Below, piece by piece: positions 24,123 through 32,861 of a stretch of DNA of 64,000 bases (position 1 is its first letter; each line of letters begins with the position of its first letter). Below the pieces are notes generated by a model. That model made no database searches and was not told the origin of the DNA. It saw nothing but the letters and a program-made list of their open reading frames with translations. The position numbers were made by a program, and so were the translations under genes. Source of the stretch: Brevundimonas sp. (lineage in GTDB: Bacteria > Pseudomonadota > Alphaproteobacteria > Caulobacterales > Caulobacteraceae); assembly GCF_027487935.1 (NCBI RefSeq), contig NZ_JAIYCP010000025.1:1-64000 (forward strand), in the 5' to 3' direction.

Positions 24123-25904
24123 TCAGAACTGGCCGGCGGCCACCGGCGGCGCGATCGACAGGCCGTTGGCCAGCTTCTGCTCGACCTCGGCCCGGCGCTC
24201 GGCGTCCGGCTCCAGGGTCAGGACCCGGTTCCACTGCCACCGGGCCTCACGACGGCGACCGACCTGCCAGTAGGCATCGCCGAGGTGATCGTTGATCTCG
24301 GCGCTGGCCGGCTCCTTGCTGACGGCACCCTCCAGCGTCTCGACGGCGATATCGTACTGACCCTGACGGAATTGGGCCCAGCCTAGCGAGACCTGGATGT
24401 TGCCGTTCTCCGGCTCGGCCGCATGGGCCCGGGCCAGCATCTCGGCACCCTGTTCGACGCGTCTCCCGGTATCGACCCACATATAGCCGAGAGAGTTGAG
24501 CAAGGAGGCATTGTCCGGGGCGGCCTGCAGCGCCGCCCATAGCTCGGCCTCGGCCTCCTCAACCCGGCCGAGCGACAGGAGCGTGAGGCCGCGGATTTCG
24601 CGAATCTCCGGACGGGCCCGGGCAGCGTTCGCGCTCGGGTCGTCGATGACGCCAAGCGCTTCCTCATGACGGCCGAGGCCTTTCAGCTGGATCGCCAGCA
24701 GTCTGAGAACCTGCGCATCGCCCGGTGCCGCCCGGTTCGCGCGTTGGAAGGCCGCGAGAGCCTCGATCGGGCGCTGCTCGCTCGCATAGCTCAACCCGAT
24801 GCCGAACTGCGCCTCGGAATAGCGGATCGGGTTGTCCGGCCTGACACGTTCAAACGCCGTGCGAGCCTCGTCCTGCTGGGTTCCAGCAGCCAGCACCTGC
24901 CCAAGCTGAAGGGCGATCTCGTCGTCGTCGTGAAGAGCCTCCGCCATCCTGAGGTAGGCCACAACATGCGAACGGGCCTGAGGGTTGGGGCCGAGAAAGA
25001 TCGCCGCATATCTGAGGCCCTGGGCCGCCAGCTCGGTCGCCGTGGGCGCAGCCGGAGGGCGGGTCTGCATCAGTTCACGGGCTTCCGCTGCTGTATCCGC
25101 CCCGGTCGGCGATACGGAGTCAAACACATGCTGATAGTAGGCAAGCGCCTCGGCATTCCGGCCGCGGCGTTTCAGGAAGTCGGCATAGTCCCTTGCGAAC
25201 AGCTGGGTGGCAATCGGAACCTCGAGCAGGGTCTGAAAGGCCGCCTCCGCCTCGGCGTAGCGGCGGCGTGCTTCCAGCAGACGGGCATGTTGATGCAGCA
25301 GGATCAGGGTGGCCGGGTCGCTGGTCGACAGCGACACCGGCCGGAGGGCTGCGGTCCAGTCGTTCGCTGCGGCGGCGACCGGTGCGCGCATCAGGCGCGC
25401 CGCAAGGGCGAACGCCGGATCAAAATCACCCGAGTCCAGGATCGCCAGTCCGGACTTCGCATCGCCGCGTTGAACGGCAAAGACCGCGCCGGCCAGCCTG
25501 GACGCATCAGCGAGTTCCGGGTCGCTCAAAAGCTCGGGTGAAATCCGGACGATGACATCAAGGTCACCGGCCAGCAGGCCGGCGCGGAAGGTGTCGAATC
25601 CGACGCGCGGCTGCTCCGGGACCAGACTCTGGCTCTGCGCCAGCAGGTCCGTGCCCTGGGTGTAGTCGCCACGGTAACTGGCCAGCAGACCTGACAGATA
25701 AAGGCCATAGGCGGACTGCCCCGCCGCATCGACGGGCACCGGTGCCCAGACCAAAGGAATGGGCAACGTGGCGGGTTCGGCGGGCTCTTCCGCAGCCGGC
25801 CCGGCCGGACTCGCGAGGGGCACCGCATCCTGTGCAGAAACAGGCGCGGCCAGCGCCGTCAGGGCGCAGGCGGTCAGGAGCAGGGTCAGGCGGGAAAGGC
25901 GCAT
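24123..25904 (-). CDS. exported tetratricopeptide-repeat protein
   Basis: A 593-residue periplasmic protein with a signal peptide (1-24, ending APVSAQ) and many TPR units across about 60-570, for example PDNASLLNSLGYMWVDTGR and PENGNIQVSLGWAQFRQGQY, then PASAEINDHLGDAYWQVGR. TPRs give a scaffold for protein contacts. The ATG at 25904 has GGAAGG 9 bases upstream; an ATG-like start further up was rejected. Its stop is 3 bases before ispE. The partner is unknown; cell-envelope assembly is a common role of such proteins. Confidence 0.88.
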   Translation of the reverse strand: MRLSRLTLLLTACALTALAAPVSAQDAVPLASPAGPAAEEPAEPATLPIPLVWAPVPVDAAGQSAYGLYLSGLLASYRGDYTQGTDLLAQSQSLVPEQPRVGFDTFRAGLLAGDLDVIVRISPELLSDPELADASRLAGAVFAVQRGDAKSGLAILDSGDFDPAFALAARLMRAPVAAAANDWTAALRPVSLSTSDPATLILLHQHARLLEARRRYAEAEAAFQTLLEVPIATQLFARDYADFLKRRGRNAEALAYYQHVFDSVSPTGADTAAEARELMQTRPPAAPTATELAAQGLRYAAIFLGPNPQARSHVVAYLRMAEALHDDDEIALQLGQVLAAGTQQDEARTAFERVRPDNPIRYSEAQFGIGLSYASEQRPIEALAAFQRANRAAPGDAQVLRLLAIQLKGLGRHEEALGVIDDPSANAARARPEIREIRGLTLLSLGRVEEAEAELWAALQAAPDNASLLNSLGYMWVDTGRRVEQGAEMLARAHAAEPENGNIQVSLGWAQFRQGQYDIAVETLEGAVSKEPASAEINDHLGDAYWQVGRRREARWQWNRVLTLEPDAERRAEVEQKLANGLSIAPPVAAGQF

Positions 25905-25971
25905 AACCACGAACCTTCCCGCTTTATGAGGCGGCGACAAGGCCTCTCGCCCGCCCCATGAAGTTTTGGCG

Positions 25972-27726
25972 TCACATATTCGGATAGTTCGGCCCGCCGC
26001 CGCCCTCGGGGGTCGTCCAGACGATGTTCTGCGACGGATCCTTGATGTCGCAGGTTTTGCAGTGGACGCAGTTCTGGGCGTTGATCTGGAAGCGCGGATT
26101 GGACTTGCCGTCCTCGTCGTAGAGGACCTCGTAGACGCCTGCCGGGCAGTAGAGCCGCGCCGGCTCGCCGTATTCCGGCAGATTGACCCGGATGGGGATG
26201 GACGGGTCGAGCAGCCTCAGATGGGCCGGCTGTTCCTCGGCGTGGTTGGTGTTCGAGATGAACACCGACGAGAGCTTGTCGAACGAAAGCTTTCCGTCCG
26301 GTTTCGGATAGGCGATCGGCTTGTGCTTCGAGGCCTTTTCGGTCGAGGCGGCGTCGGTCTTTCCGTGCTTCAGCGTCCACGGCAGGTTCACGCGGAAGAT
26401 CGACGAGAACCACATGTCGATGAGGCCCGCGGCCCCGCCGAGCGTGGTTCCCAGCTTCGACAGATAGGGTTTGGCGTTCCGGACCTGCTTCAGTTCCTTG
26501 TAGACCCAGCTCTTCTCGTACGCGGTCTGGTATTCGACCAGCTGGTCGCCCGCGCGCCCGGCCTGCACGGCGTCATAGGCGGCGTCGGCGGCCAGCATGC
26601 CGGTCTTCATGGCGTTGTGGCTGCCCTTGATGCGCGGGACGTTCACGAAGCCGGCCGAACAGCCGATCAGGACGCCGCCGGGGAAGCTGAGCTTCGGCAC
26701 CGACTGGAAACCGCCCTCGGTGATGGCACGCGCGCCGTAGGAGATGCGGGTTCCGCCCTCCAGGTGCTCGGCGATGGCGGGGTGATGTTTGAACCGCTGG
26801 AACTCGTCGAACGGCGACAGATGCGGGTTCTTGTAGTTCAGGTGCACGACATAGCCGATGGCCACGTAGCGGTCGCCGAAATGGTACATGAAACTGCCGC
26901 CGCCGGTGAACTCGTCCAGCGGCCAGCCGGTCGTGTGCTGGGCCAGGCCGGGGCGGTGCTGTTCGGCCGGGACCTGCCACAACTCCTTGAGGCCGATGCC
27001 GTATTTCTGCGGCTGGGCCTCATCACACAGCTTGTGGCGGGCCATGATGGTCTTGGCCAGCGAGCCACGAACACCCTCGGCGATGAAGACGTATTTGCCG
27101 TGCAGTTCGATGCCGGGCTGGAAGTCGTCGGTCGGCTTGCCGTGGCGGTCGATGCCGAAGACGCCGGCGACGACGCCCTTCACCCGGCCGGAGGGCTCGC
27201 CCCAGACCACATGGCTGGCGGCCATGCCGGGATAGACCTCGACGCCCAGCGCCTCGGCCTGTTCGCCCAGCCAGCGCGCCACATTGCCCAGCGAGGCGAT
27301 GTAGCAGCCGTCATTGTGCATGATCGGCGGCAGCAGGGGCATGGGCAGGGAGGCCTGGCCCATCGGTCCCAGAATCATGAACCGGTCCTCGGTGACCGGC
27401 GTCTCCAGCGGGGCCCCGCGTTCCTTCCAGTCGGGGAACAGCTCGTTCAACGCCTTCGGATCGATCACCGCACCGGACAGGATGTGTCCACCGACCTCAG
27501 CCGACTTCTCCAGCACCGCGACGGAGATCTCCTTGCCGTCCTTCTCCGCCCGCTGCTTCAGGCGGATGGCCGCGGAAAGGCCGGCCGGGCCACCACCGAC
27601 GATAACGACGTCATATTCCATGACCTCGCGCTCGACTCCGGCCAGAGCCTCGGCCGGCGGCAGCTTGTCGATTACGGCCTCCTGCCAGGCGTTGGTTGCG
27701 CCGCCTTCGATGGCGTTGTCGGCCAT
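25972..27726 (-). CDS. electron transfer flavoprotein-ubiquinone oxidoreductase
   Basis: Membrane-associated flavoprotein passing electrons from ETF (fatty-acid and amino-acid dehydrogenases) to ubiquinone. 584 residues. An FAD-binding motif (YDVVIVGGGPAGLSAAIRL, about 40-58) starts the protein; a 4Fe-4S ferredoxin-like domain closes it (CPAGVYEVLYD, then NAQNCVHCKTCDIKDPSQNI). The ubiquinone-binding region lies between. ATG at 27726 was chosen over an in-frame TTG two codons earlier. Upstream lies a nested dyad (27747-27792) in the probable promoter region. Confidence 0.95.
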   Translation of the reverse strand: MADNAIEGGATNAWQEAVIDKLPPAEALAGVEREVMEYDVVIVGGGPAGLSAAIRLKQRAEKDGKEISVAVLEKSAEVGGHILSGAVIDPKALNELFPDWKERGAPLETPVTEDRFMILGPMGQASLPMPLLPPIMHNDGCYIASLGNVARWLGEQAEALGVEVYPGMAASHVVWGEPSGRVKGVVAGVFGIDRHGKPTDDFQPGIELHGKYVFIAEGVRGSLAKTIMARHKLCDEAQPQKYGIGLKELWQVPAEQHRPGLAQHTTGWPLDEFTGGGSFMYHFGDRYVAIGYVVHLNYKNPHLSPFDEFQRFKHHPAIAEHLEGGTRISYGARAITEGGFQSVPKLSFPGGVLIGCSAGFVNVPRIKGSHNAMKTGMLAADAAYDAVQAGRAGDQLVEYQTAYEKSWVYKELKQVRNAKPYLSKLGTTLGGAAGLIDMWFSSIFRVNLPWTLKHGKTDAASTEKASKHKPIAYPKPDGKLSFDKLSSVFISNTNHAEEQPAHLRLLDPSIPIRVNLPEYGEPARLYCPAGVYEVLYDEDGKSNPRFQINAQNCVHCKTCDIKDPSQNIVWTTPEGGGGPNYPNM

Positions 27727-27746
27727 GACCAAAATCCTCGGTGCCG

Positions 27747-27792
27747 GCCATTCCTGCTTTGGATTTGATCAAATCAAATCCCGGGAATGGCC
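27747..27792. promoter_or_regulatory. nested dyad upstream of the ETF-QO gene, possible operator
   Basis: A perfect 14-bp palindrome GATTTGATCAAATC (27762-27775) is centred inside a second pair of arms, GGCCATTCC (27747-27755) and GGAATGGCC (27784-27792), with the same centre. It begins about 21 bases before the ETF-QO ATG. The two-fold symmetry at a promoter fits a dimeric repressor such as one sensing acyl-CoA, but the regulator is not identifiable here. Confidence 0.45.
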
Positions 27793-27806
27793 TCGTTGAA
27801 CATGCT

Positions 27807-27856
27807 GGAGCGAAGATCTGAGATCATCCGCGAGGCGGATGATCCGATTTCGCTCC
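27807..27856. other. long stem-loop in the leader of the uracil-DNA glycosylase gene
   Basis: Outer stem GGAGCGAA / TTCGCTCC, inner perfect stem GATCATCCGC / GCGGATGATC, 3-base loop GAG. It lies between the divergent ETF-QO and glycosylase genes. It could be a leader attenuator, a bidirectional transcription barrier or a small repeat. No gene is seen in 27727-27929. Confidence 0.4.
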
Positions 27857-27929
27857 GGGGGTCTTGCTGTTTTCCGCTTATCCGAAGGTGACGCAAGGGT
27901 GGTCAAGGACTATCCCTGTGCTGACCACC

Positions 27930-28712
27930 ATGAACCCTCATTCTCTTGACCTCGCAAAAGCTGAAAGCCTGCTCGCCTTCTGGCGCGACGCAGGGGTCGA
28001 CGCCTGCTTCGAGGACGCCCCGGTCGACCGCACCCACGTTGCCCCGCCCCCGGCCGTAAAGGCTGTGGCAAAGGCTACGGCCTCGGTCACGCCGATCGTC
28101 GCAACCGGTGACGCCCTGTCCGAGGCGAGACACCTGGCGGCCGGGGCGGACACGCTGGAGGCGCTCGGCCTGGCCATCGCGGGCTTCGAGGGCTGTCCGC
28201 TGCGCGGCATGGGCGCGAAACAGGCGGTGTTTTGTCGCGGCAATCCCGAGGCCGAGGTACTGATCATCGGCGAGGGCCCCGGCGCCGAAGAGGACGAGCG
28301 CGGCCAGCCCTTCATCGGCAAGGCGGGGCAGCTGCTGGACCGAATGCTGGCTGAAGCCGGTCTGGAAGGCCGGGTGTTCATCACCAATACCGTCTTCTGG
28401 CGTCCGCCCGGCAACCGCACACCGACGGCGGCTGAACAGGCGGTATGCGCGCCTTTCGTCGAGCGGGCCTTCGCCCTGCTCAAGCCCAAGGCCGTGCTGC
28501 TGCTGGGCGCGGCTGCGGCGAGGTCGGTCCTGACGACCGATGAGGGCATCATGCGGATGCGTGGACAGTGGCGCGAATGGCGGCTGGCGGAGGGTGCCGT
28601 CTCGGCCCCTGCCCTGCCGACCCTTCACCCCGCCTTCCTGCTGCGCCAACCCATCGCCAAGCGCGATGTATGGGCCGATCTGCTGTCATTGGCGGCACGG
28701 ATTGAGCCCTGA
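27930..28712 (+). CDS. uracil-DNA glycosylase, family 4
   Basis: Removes uracil from DNA to start base-excision repair. 260 residues from the ATG at 27930 ([15 protein letters not shown]); a GTG four codons upstream, with AAGGA before it, is an alternative. Motif [16 protein letters not shown], then [10 protein letters not shown] and the motif B region [10 protein letters not shown] fit family 4 Fe-S glycosylases; EGCPLR carries one of the expected cluster cysteines. The N-terminal extension (1-70) is Ala-rich and variable. Divergent from ETF-QO. Confidence 0.88.
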   Translation: MNPHSLDLAKAESLLAFWRDAGVDACFEDAPVDRTHVAPPPAVKAVAKATASVTPIVATGDALSEARHLAAGADTLEALGLAIAGFEGCPLRGMGAKQAVFCRGNPEAEVLIIGEGPGAEEDERGQPFIGKAGQLLDRMLAEAGLEGRVFITNTVFWRPPGNRTPTAAEQAVCAPFVERAFALLKPKAVLLLGAAAARSVLTTDEGIMRMRGQWREWRLAEGAVSAPALPTLHPAFLLRQPIAKRDVWADLLSLAARIEP

Positions 28713-28852
28713 CCCCCGGGCTCGCTCAACCCTCAGACTCAAAACCGCCCCAAAAGGGGTGAAATCTTGACTCGGGTCGAGGCCGTGGTGCCTTTCTGGC
28801 CTCACGACCAAATGACCAGCGTGGGCTGACCCGGTTCAAAACGGGTCGTTCG

Positions 28853-30553
28853 ATGCTCTCAGGGGGGCCGCCTCAGGTGCGATCTTGTATTCGTCGCGCG
28901 ATTTTTGCACCGACCATCGCATTGGCGCTGGCTGCCCTGGCCACTGCGGGTCACGCCGAAGACGGCCAACGCCGCGTTCCATCCACGCTCAGCGCAGCGG
29001 ACCGGCTGAACTACACCACCGCCTTCGACGCCCTGCGCCGCGGTGATCTGGAAGTCGCACGCGAGTCGGCGCGGCAGGCCAATGACCACGTGCTGTTGGG
29101 ACAGGTCGAGTTCGAGCGTCTTTTCCACGCCGACTATACCGCCACCTTTGAAGAGCTTGCCGCCTGGCTGGAGGCGTATTCCGATCTTCCCGTGGCGCAA
29201 CGGGCCTGGAACCTGGCCATGCGCCGCCGGCCCGACGGGGCACCCGAGCCGCGTCAACCTTCCCGGACGGACGGTGGACTCTACTGGAACCGCCTGGGGC
29301 CCGCCGGTGGAAACACCGAGGCTGATCCGACCAAGGCGGCCCGTGTCGCCCTGAACCGCGACGACCTTGCCGGCGCAATCAGGATCGGCGAACAAATCGG
29401 CGACTGGTGGACGGTCGGCCTGGCCCAATACCGGCTTGGCGACCTTGCTGCGGCCAGGGTCGCCTTCGGACGTGTTCTGGATGATCCGACCGAAGACGGC
29501 TGGGTCCGCTCGGGTGCAGCCTTCTGGGCCGCCCGTTCGGCGGGCGGTTCAGGCCAGCAGGACCAGGTGCAACCTCTGCTGCGTCGCGCAGCCTCCTGGC
29601 CGGCAACCTTCTATGGCCAGATCGCCCTGCGCCAGCTGGGCGAGGAGCCCGCCATCGAGAACATGGGGCCGACGCCCTATCTTTCCGGGGCAAACACACG
29701 CGTCCCTTCCCCCGTCGAGGAGCCCATCGGCGTCGACGCGGCCGAGCTGGACGATTTCATCCGCTCGGAGCCTCGCGCGCGGCGAACCGTGGCCTTTTTC
29801 GAGGTCGGTCGTCGCGCCGACGCCCGCGACGAACTGCGCACCGGTCTGCGCGCTGCAGTCACCGATCGAGGCCGACAGCTATGGGCCGCCCTGGGCCGGG
29901 CCCTGGGTCCGCGGGTGACCGGTTCGGGCGACGACCTGCGCCGCATCGACGCTGACCATTATGCCCAGCCTGTGATCGAGCCGGAGGGTGGCTTCACCAT
30001 TGAGCGGTCACTGGTCTATGCCATCGCGCGCAAGGAAACCGGGTTCAACGCCCGCGCCCGGTCGGACGCCGGTGCCTATGGCCTGATGCAGGTGATGCCG
30101 ACGACCGCCGCCGAACTGACCGGCGACCCCGCCTTCGTGAGCGAGCCCGAACGCCTTTTTGAGGCCAACCTCAACGCCCGTCTCGGACAGGCCTATGTGA
30201 ACCGAGTGCTGGCCATGCCGGCGATCAATGGCGACCTGCTGCGCGCAACGGCGTCCTACAATGCAGGGCCGGGTCCCATGGTCAGCGCCGTGCGCAAGCT
30301 CGGCCCGGACGCCGATCCGCTGCTGCTGATAGAGACGATCGACGTGCCACAGGCCCGGGAATATGTGGAAAAGGTCGTAGCGGCCTACTGGATCTACCAG
30401 CGCATGAACGGTCGTCCGCTGAACACCCTTGACGCCGTGGCCTCAGGCGCCGCTGTGATCCCGCTGTCGCTGGACTATGTCCCGCCGCCGCCAACGCCGA
30501 CAGAGGCACCCGCCATCGAGGTGGCCTCGACCGTGGCCGAAGGCTCCCGCTAG
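28853..30553 (+). CDS. soluble lytic murein transglycosylase (SLT domain)
   Basis: A 566-residue periplasmic enzyme cleaving the MurNAc-GlcNAc bond of peptidoglycan with 1,6-anhydro formation. An N-terminal signal region (about 10-35) is followed by a long alpha-helical superhelix (about 45-370) and the SLT domain (about 380-540): AIARKETGFNARARSDAGAY with catalytic Glu395, GLMQVMPTTA, and ATASYNAGPGPM. A Pro-rich tail follows. Architecture matches Slt70-type enzymes. Its stop shares the bases CTAG with the stop of the convergent small gene. Confidence 0.92.
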   Translation: MLSGGPPQVRSCIRRAIFAPTIALALAALATAGHAEDGQRRVPSTLSAADRLNYTTAFDALRRGDLEVARESARQANDHVLLGQVEFERLFHADYTATFEELAAWLEAYSDLPVAQRAWNLAMRRRPDGAPEPRQPSRTDGGLYWNRLGPAGGNTEADPTKAARVALNRDDLAGAIRIGEQIGDWWTVGLAQYRLGDLAAARVAFGRVLDDPTEDGWVRSGAAFWAARSAGGSGQQDQVQPLLRRAASWPATFYGQIALRQLGEEPAIENMGPTPYLSGANTRVPSPVEEPIGVDAAELDDFIRSEPRARRTVAFFEVGRRADARDELRTGLRAAVTDRGRQLWAALGRALGPRVTGSGDDLRRIDADHYAQPVIEPEGGFTIERSLVYAIARKETGFNARARSDAGAYGLMQVMPTTAAELTGDPAFVSEPERLFEANLNARLGQAYVNRVLAMPAINGDLLRATASYNAGPGPMVSAVRKLGPDADPLLLIETIDVPQAREYVEKVVAAYWIYQRMNGRPLNTLDAVASGAAVIPLSLDYVPPPPTPTEAPAIEVASTVAEGSR

Positions 30554-30660
30554 ATATTGACGAGCAGCAGCGCCGGCAGGCAGCAGGCGATCACGATCAT
30601 CAGGCCGTAGACCAGCAGGCTTGGACGGCGTGCACCGGGCTGTTCGACGGGCATGGACAT
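30550..30660 (-). CDS. small single-pass membrane protein (36 residues)
   Basis: Starts MSMPVEQPGARRPSLLVYG and ends in a hydrophobic helix (about 14-34, ...MIVIACCLPALLLVN). AGGGGA stands 6-7 bases before the ATG at 30660. The stop codon overlaps that of the transglycosylase in the palindrome CTAG. It lies 81 bases downstream of the convergently-oriented GST gene start region on the same strand. Real but unproven; function unknown. Confidence 0.45.
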   Translation of the reverse strand: MSMPVEQPGARRPSLLVYGLMIVIACCLPALLLVNI

Positions 30661-30740
30661 CGGCGGTCCCCTGGGCGCTTCTGCGTTCCTTGACGAAGTT
30701 GCATACCGTCGTTGTCTTAAGACCGGGTTCCACCGGGCGG

Positions 30741-31391
30741 TTAACGCTCCGACAGCGCCTGCGCAGACCATTCGAGGAAATCCGGCTGGGCCAGCAGGGC
30801 GTCGCGATAGGCCGCAGCCGTCCCGTCGTCCCCATGGGCGGCGAGGTCGATCTGATAATGGCGGAACCGCGCGGCTACCGGGGTGAAAAAGGCGTCAGGC
30901 ACGGACCATTCGCCGAACAGCCACGGACCACCGGCCCCGAAGCGGCGACGCATCTCCTGCCACAGGCTGACGATCCGCCGGATATCACGGGCGACGGCCT
31001 CGCCAGACGGCGGCGATGAACGGTCCGGTCCGACCATGGTGTGATCGGGTCCCATGCCGCATTCCGTCCTGAGCGCCATGAAGCCCCCATGCATCTCGCA
31101 GGCGGCTGACCGGGCAAGCCAACGGGCATGCGGATCCGCGGGCCACAGCCGGGCGTCCGGATAGCGTTCAGCGCACCAGACCGAAATGGCCATGGAATCC
31201 CAGATCGTCTCGCCGTCGACCTTGAGCAGCGGCACAAGCCGCGAGGGCGAGATCAGCGCAAGCTCTGCCTGACCTTCGGGCGAATAGATGTCGATCTCGC
31301 GCACGCTGAAATCGGCTTTGCAGTGTTTCAGCACCAACCAGGGCCGCAGCGACCAGGTCGAATACAGCCGGGGGCCGATGATCAGTTCCAT
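30741..31391 (-). CDS. glutathione S-transferase family protein
   Basis: A 216-residue protein with an N-terminal thioredoxin-like domain (LIIGPRLYSTWSLRPWLVLK, then SRLVPLLKVDGETIWDSMAI, the cis-Pro and Glu/Ser glutathione site) and a C-terminal helical domain (SVPDAFFTPVAARFRHYQID). The Ser in YSTWSLRP occupies the catalytic position. The start at 31391 (MELIIGP) was preferred to a GTG three codons earlier. Substrate unknown. Same strand as the GH109 gene, 17 bases downstream of it, so probably one transcript. Confidence 0.87.
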   Translation of the reverse strand: MELIIGPRLYSTWSLRPWLVLKHCKADFSVREIDIYSPEGQAELALISPSRLVPLLKVDGETIWDSMAISVWCAERYPDARLWPADPHARWLARSAACEMHGGFMALRTECGMGPDHTMVGPDRSSPPSGEAVARDIRRIVSLWQEMRRRFGAGGPWLFGEWSVPDAFFTPVAARFRHYQIDLAAHGDDGTAAAYRDALLAQPDFLEWSAQALSER

Positions 31392-31408
31392 GGCAAACAC
31401 TCTCGAGC

Positions 31409-32758
31409 TCAGACGGGGGCGAAGATCGAAGTGCGATCACGCCAGCTGCCTTCGGTGAAGTCCGGGAAGTCGACGGTCCTGTTCCCTGCGGCGATGGAGG
31501 CCTCGGACAGCGGCGTGATGGCGCTCCAGGTGACGGCGTCATAGATGTCGATCGGCATCGGAGCGCCGGCCTTCAGCGCCTCGATAAATGCATGGATGAC
31601 AAAGAAATCCATGCCGCCATGGCCCGCCCCCTCGGCTTCGGCGGCATGCGCCTTCCAGAGCGGGTGGTCGTACCGGTCCAGCCAGGCCTGCGCCTCCTCC
31701 CACCGGTGCGCCCTCGGACTCTGCCCTTCGACATAGATGGACTTGTTGACGTCCATCCACAGACCCTTCTCTCCCTGAACCCGAAAGCCGAGGGAGTAGG
31801 GCCGCGGCAGGTTGGTATCGTGGCTGAGCAGAACGGTCTCCCCGTTCTCACAGCCGATCATCGTCTGGACCACGTCGCCGAGACGGAAATCCACCCGCGC
31901 GTTCGGGTGATCCGGACCGCCCTTCGCCACGACGTGATTGTGCAGGCCCCGCGCCTTGGAGGCATAGCTGGTCAAATGGGTGAAGCGGTTGCCGCGATTG
32001 ATGTTGGCCCACATGGCGCAGGGCCCGATGCCATGGCTGGGGTAGAGGTCGCCGTTGCGGTCGACCGAATGCTGGGTGCGCCAGCGCGCCTCGGACCAGC
32101 CGCTCCGGCCGAACTCAACCCCGCCGCCGTAGGCTTCTCCGGGGATTCCGGCATTGAACTTCACCTCACGCAGATCGTGCTGATAGCCGCCTTCCAGATG
32201 GATCATCTCGCCGAACACACCCTGGCGGACCATGTTCAGGACCGCCATCACATCCCGGCGGAAGCAGACGTTCTCCAGCAGCATATAGGGCGTGCCGGTC
32301 TCCTGCTGGGTCCGTAACACCCGCCAGTGGTCATCCATCGTGATTCCGGCCACGACCTCGCAGGCCACGGCGACACGCGCGCGCATGGCACCGATGGCCA
32401 TCGGTGCGTGAAGCTCCCACGGGGTGGCGATGATGACACCGTCGAGATCCGCCGTGGCCAGCATCTCACGCCAGGCCTCGTTCGACCCGGTGTAGAGACG
32501 GGGGGTCGGACGGCCGGCCTCGGTGAATTGCGTCAGCGCCTCATTGAGCGTGAAGGCCTCAATGTCGCACAGGCCCACGACCTCGACGTCGTCGCGGCGC
32601 ACCAGCTCGCGCAGCAGGACCCGGCCCCGCATACCGACACCGATCATGCCCAGCCTCAGGCGACCCGAGGCCCGCGTCGCTCCGGTAGCGCCCGTGGGGA
32701 GGGTCAGGGCCCCACCGGTCACAGCGGTGGCAGTGGCGATCAATTCGCGCCGATTCAT
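31409..32758 (-). CDS. Gfo/Idh/MocA-type glycosidase, GH109 family
   Basis: A 449-residue protein with a Tat-type signal (NRRELIATATAVTGGALTL, twin Arg at 3-4), an NAD-binding Rossmann domain (LRLGMIGVGMRGRVLL) and a C-terminal part with the GH109 pattern (GGVEFGRSGWSEARWRTQH, GMDFFVIHAFIEALKAG, DAVTWSAITPLSE). GH109 enzymes use bound NAD in a redox-assisted hydrolysis of alpha-N-acetylgalactosaminides. Tat export fits a cofactor-loaded, pre-folded enzyme. The exact sugar specificity is not shown by sequence. Confidence 0.86.
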   Translation of the reverse strand: MNRRELIATATAVTGGALTLPTGATGATRASGRLRLGMIGVGMRGRVLLRELVRRDDVEVVGLCDIEAFTLNEALTQFTEAGRPTPRLYTGSNEAWREMLATADLDGVIIATPWELHAPMAIGAMRARVAVACEVVAGITMDDHWRVLRTQQETGTPYMLLENVCFRRDVMAVLNMVRQGVFGEMIHLEGGYQHDLREVKFNAGIPGEAYGGGVEFGRSGWSEARWRTQHSVDRNGDLYPSHGIGPCAMWANINRGNRFTHLTSYASKARGLHNHVVAKGGPDHPNARVDFRLGDVVQTMIGCENGETVLLSHDTNLPRPYSLGFRVQGEKGLWMDVNKSIYVEGQSPRAHRWEEAQAWLDRYDHPLWKAHAAEAEGAGHGGMDFFVIHAFIEALKAGAPMPIDIYDAVTWSAITPLSEASIAAGNRTVDFPDFTEGSWRDRTSIFAPV

Positions 32759-32861
32759 CGAGTCCTCCGGGCAGCCTGGGCCATCGGACCAGACCCGAAT
32801 TCACGCACCCGAACAAGCCGCCGGTTGACTCAGGGCCGCTTGAGACCGACACCCCGCGCCC

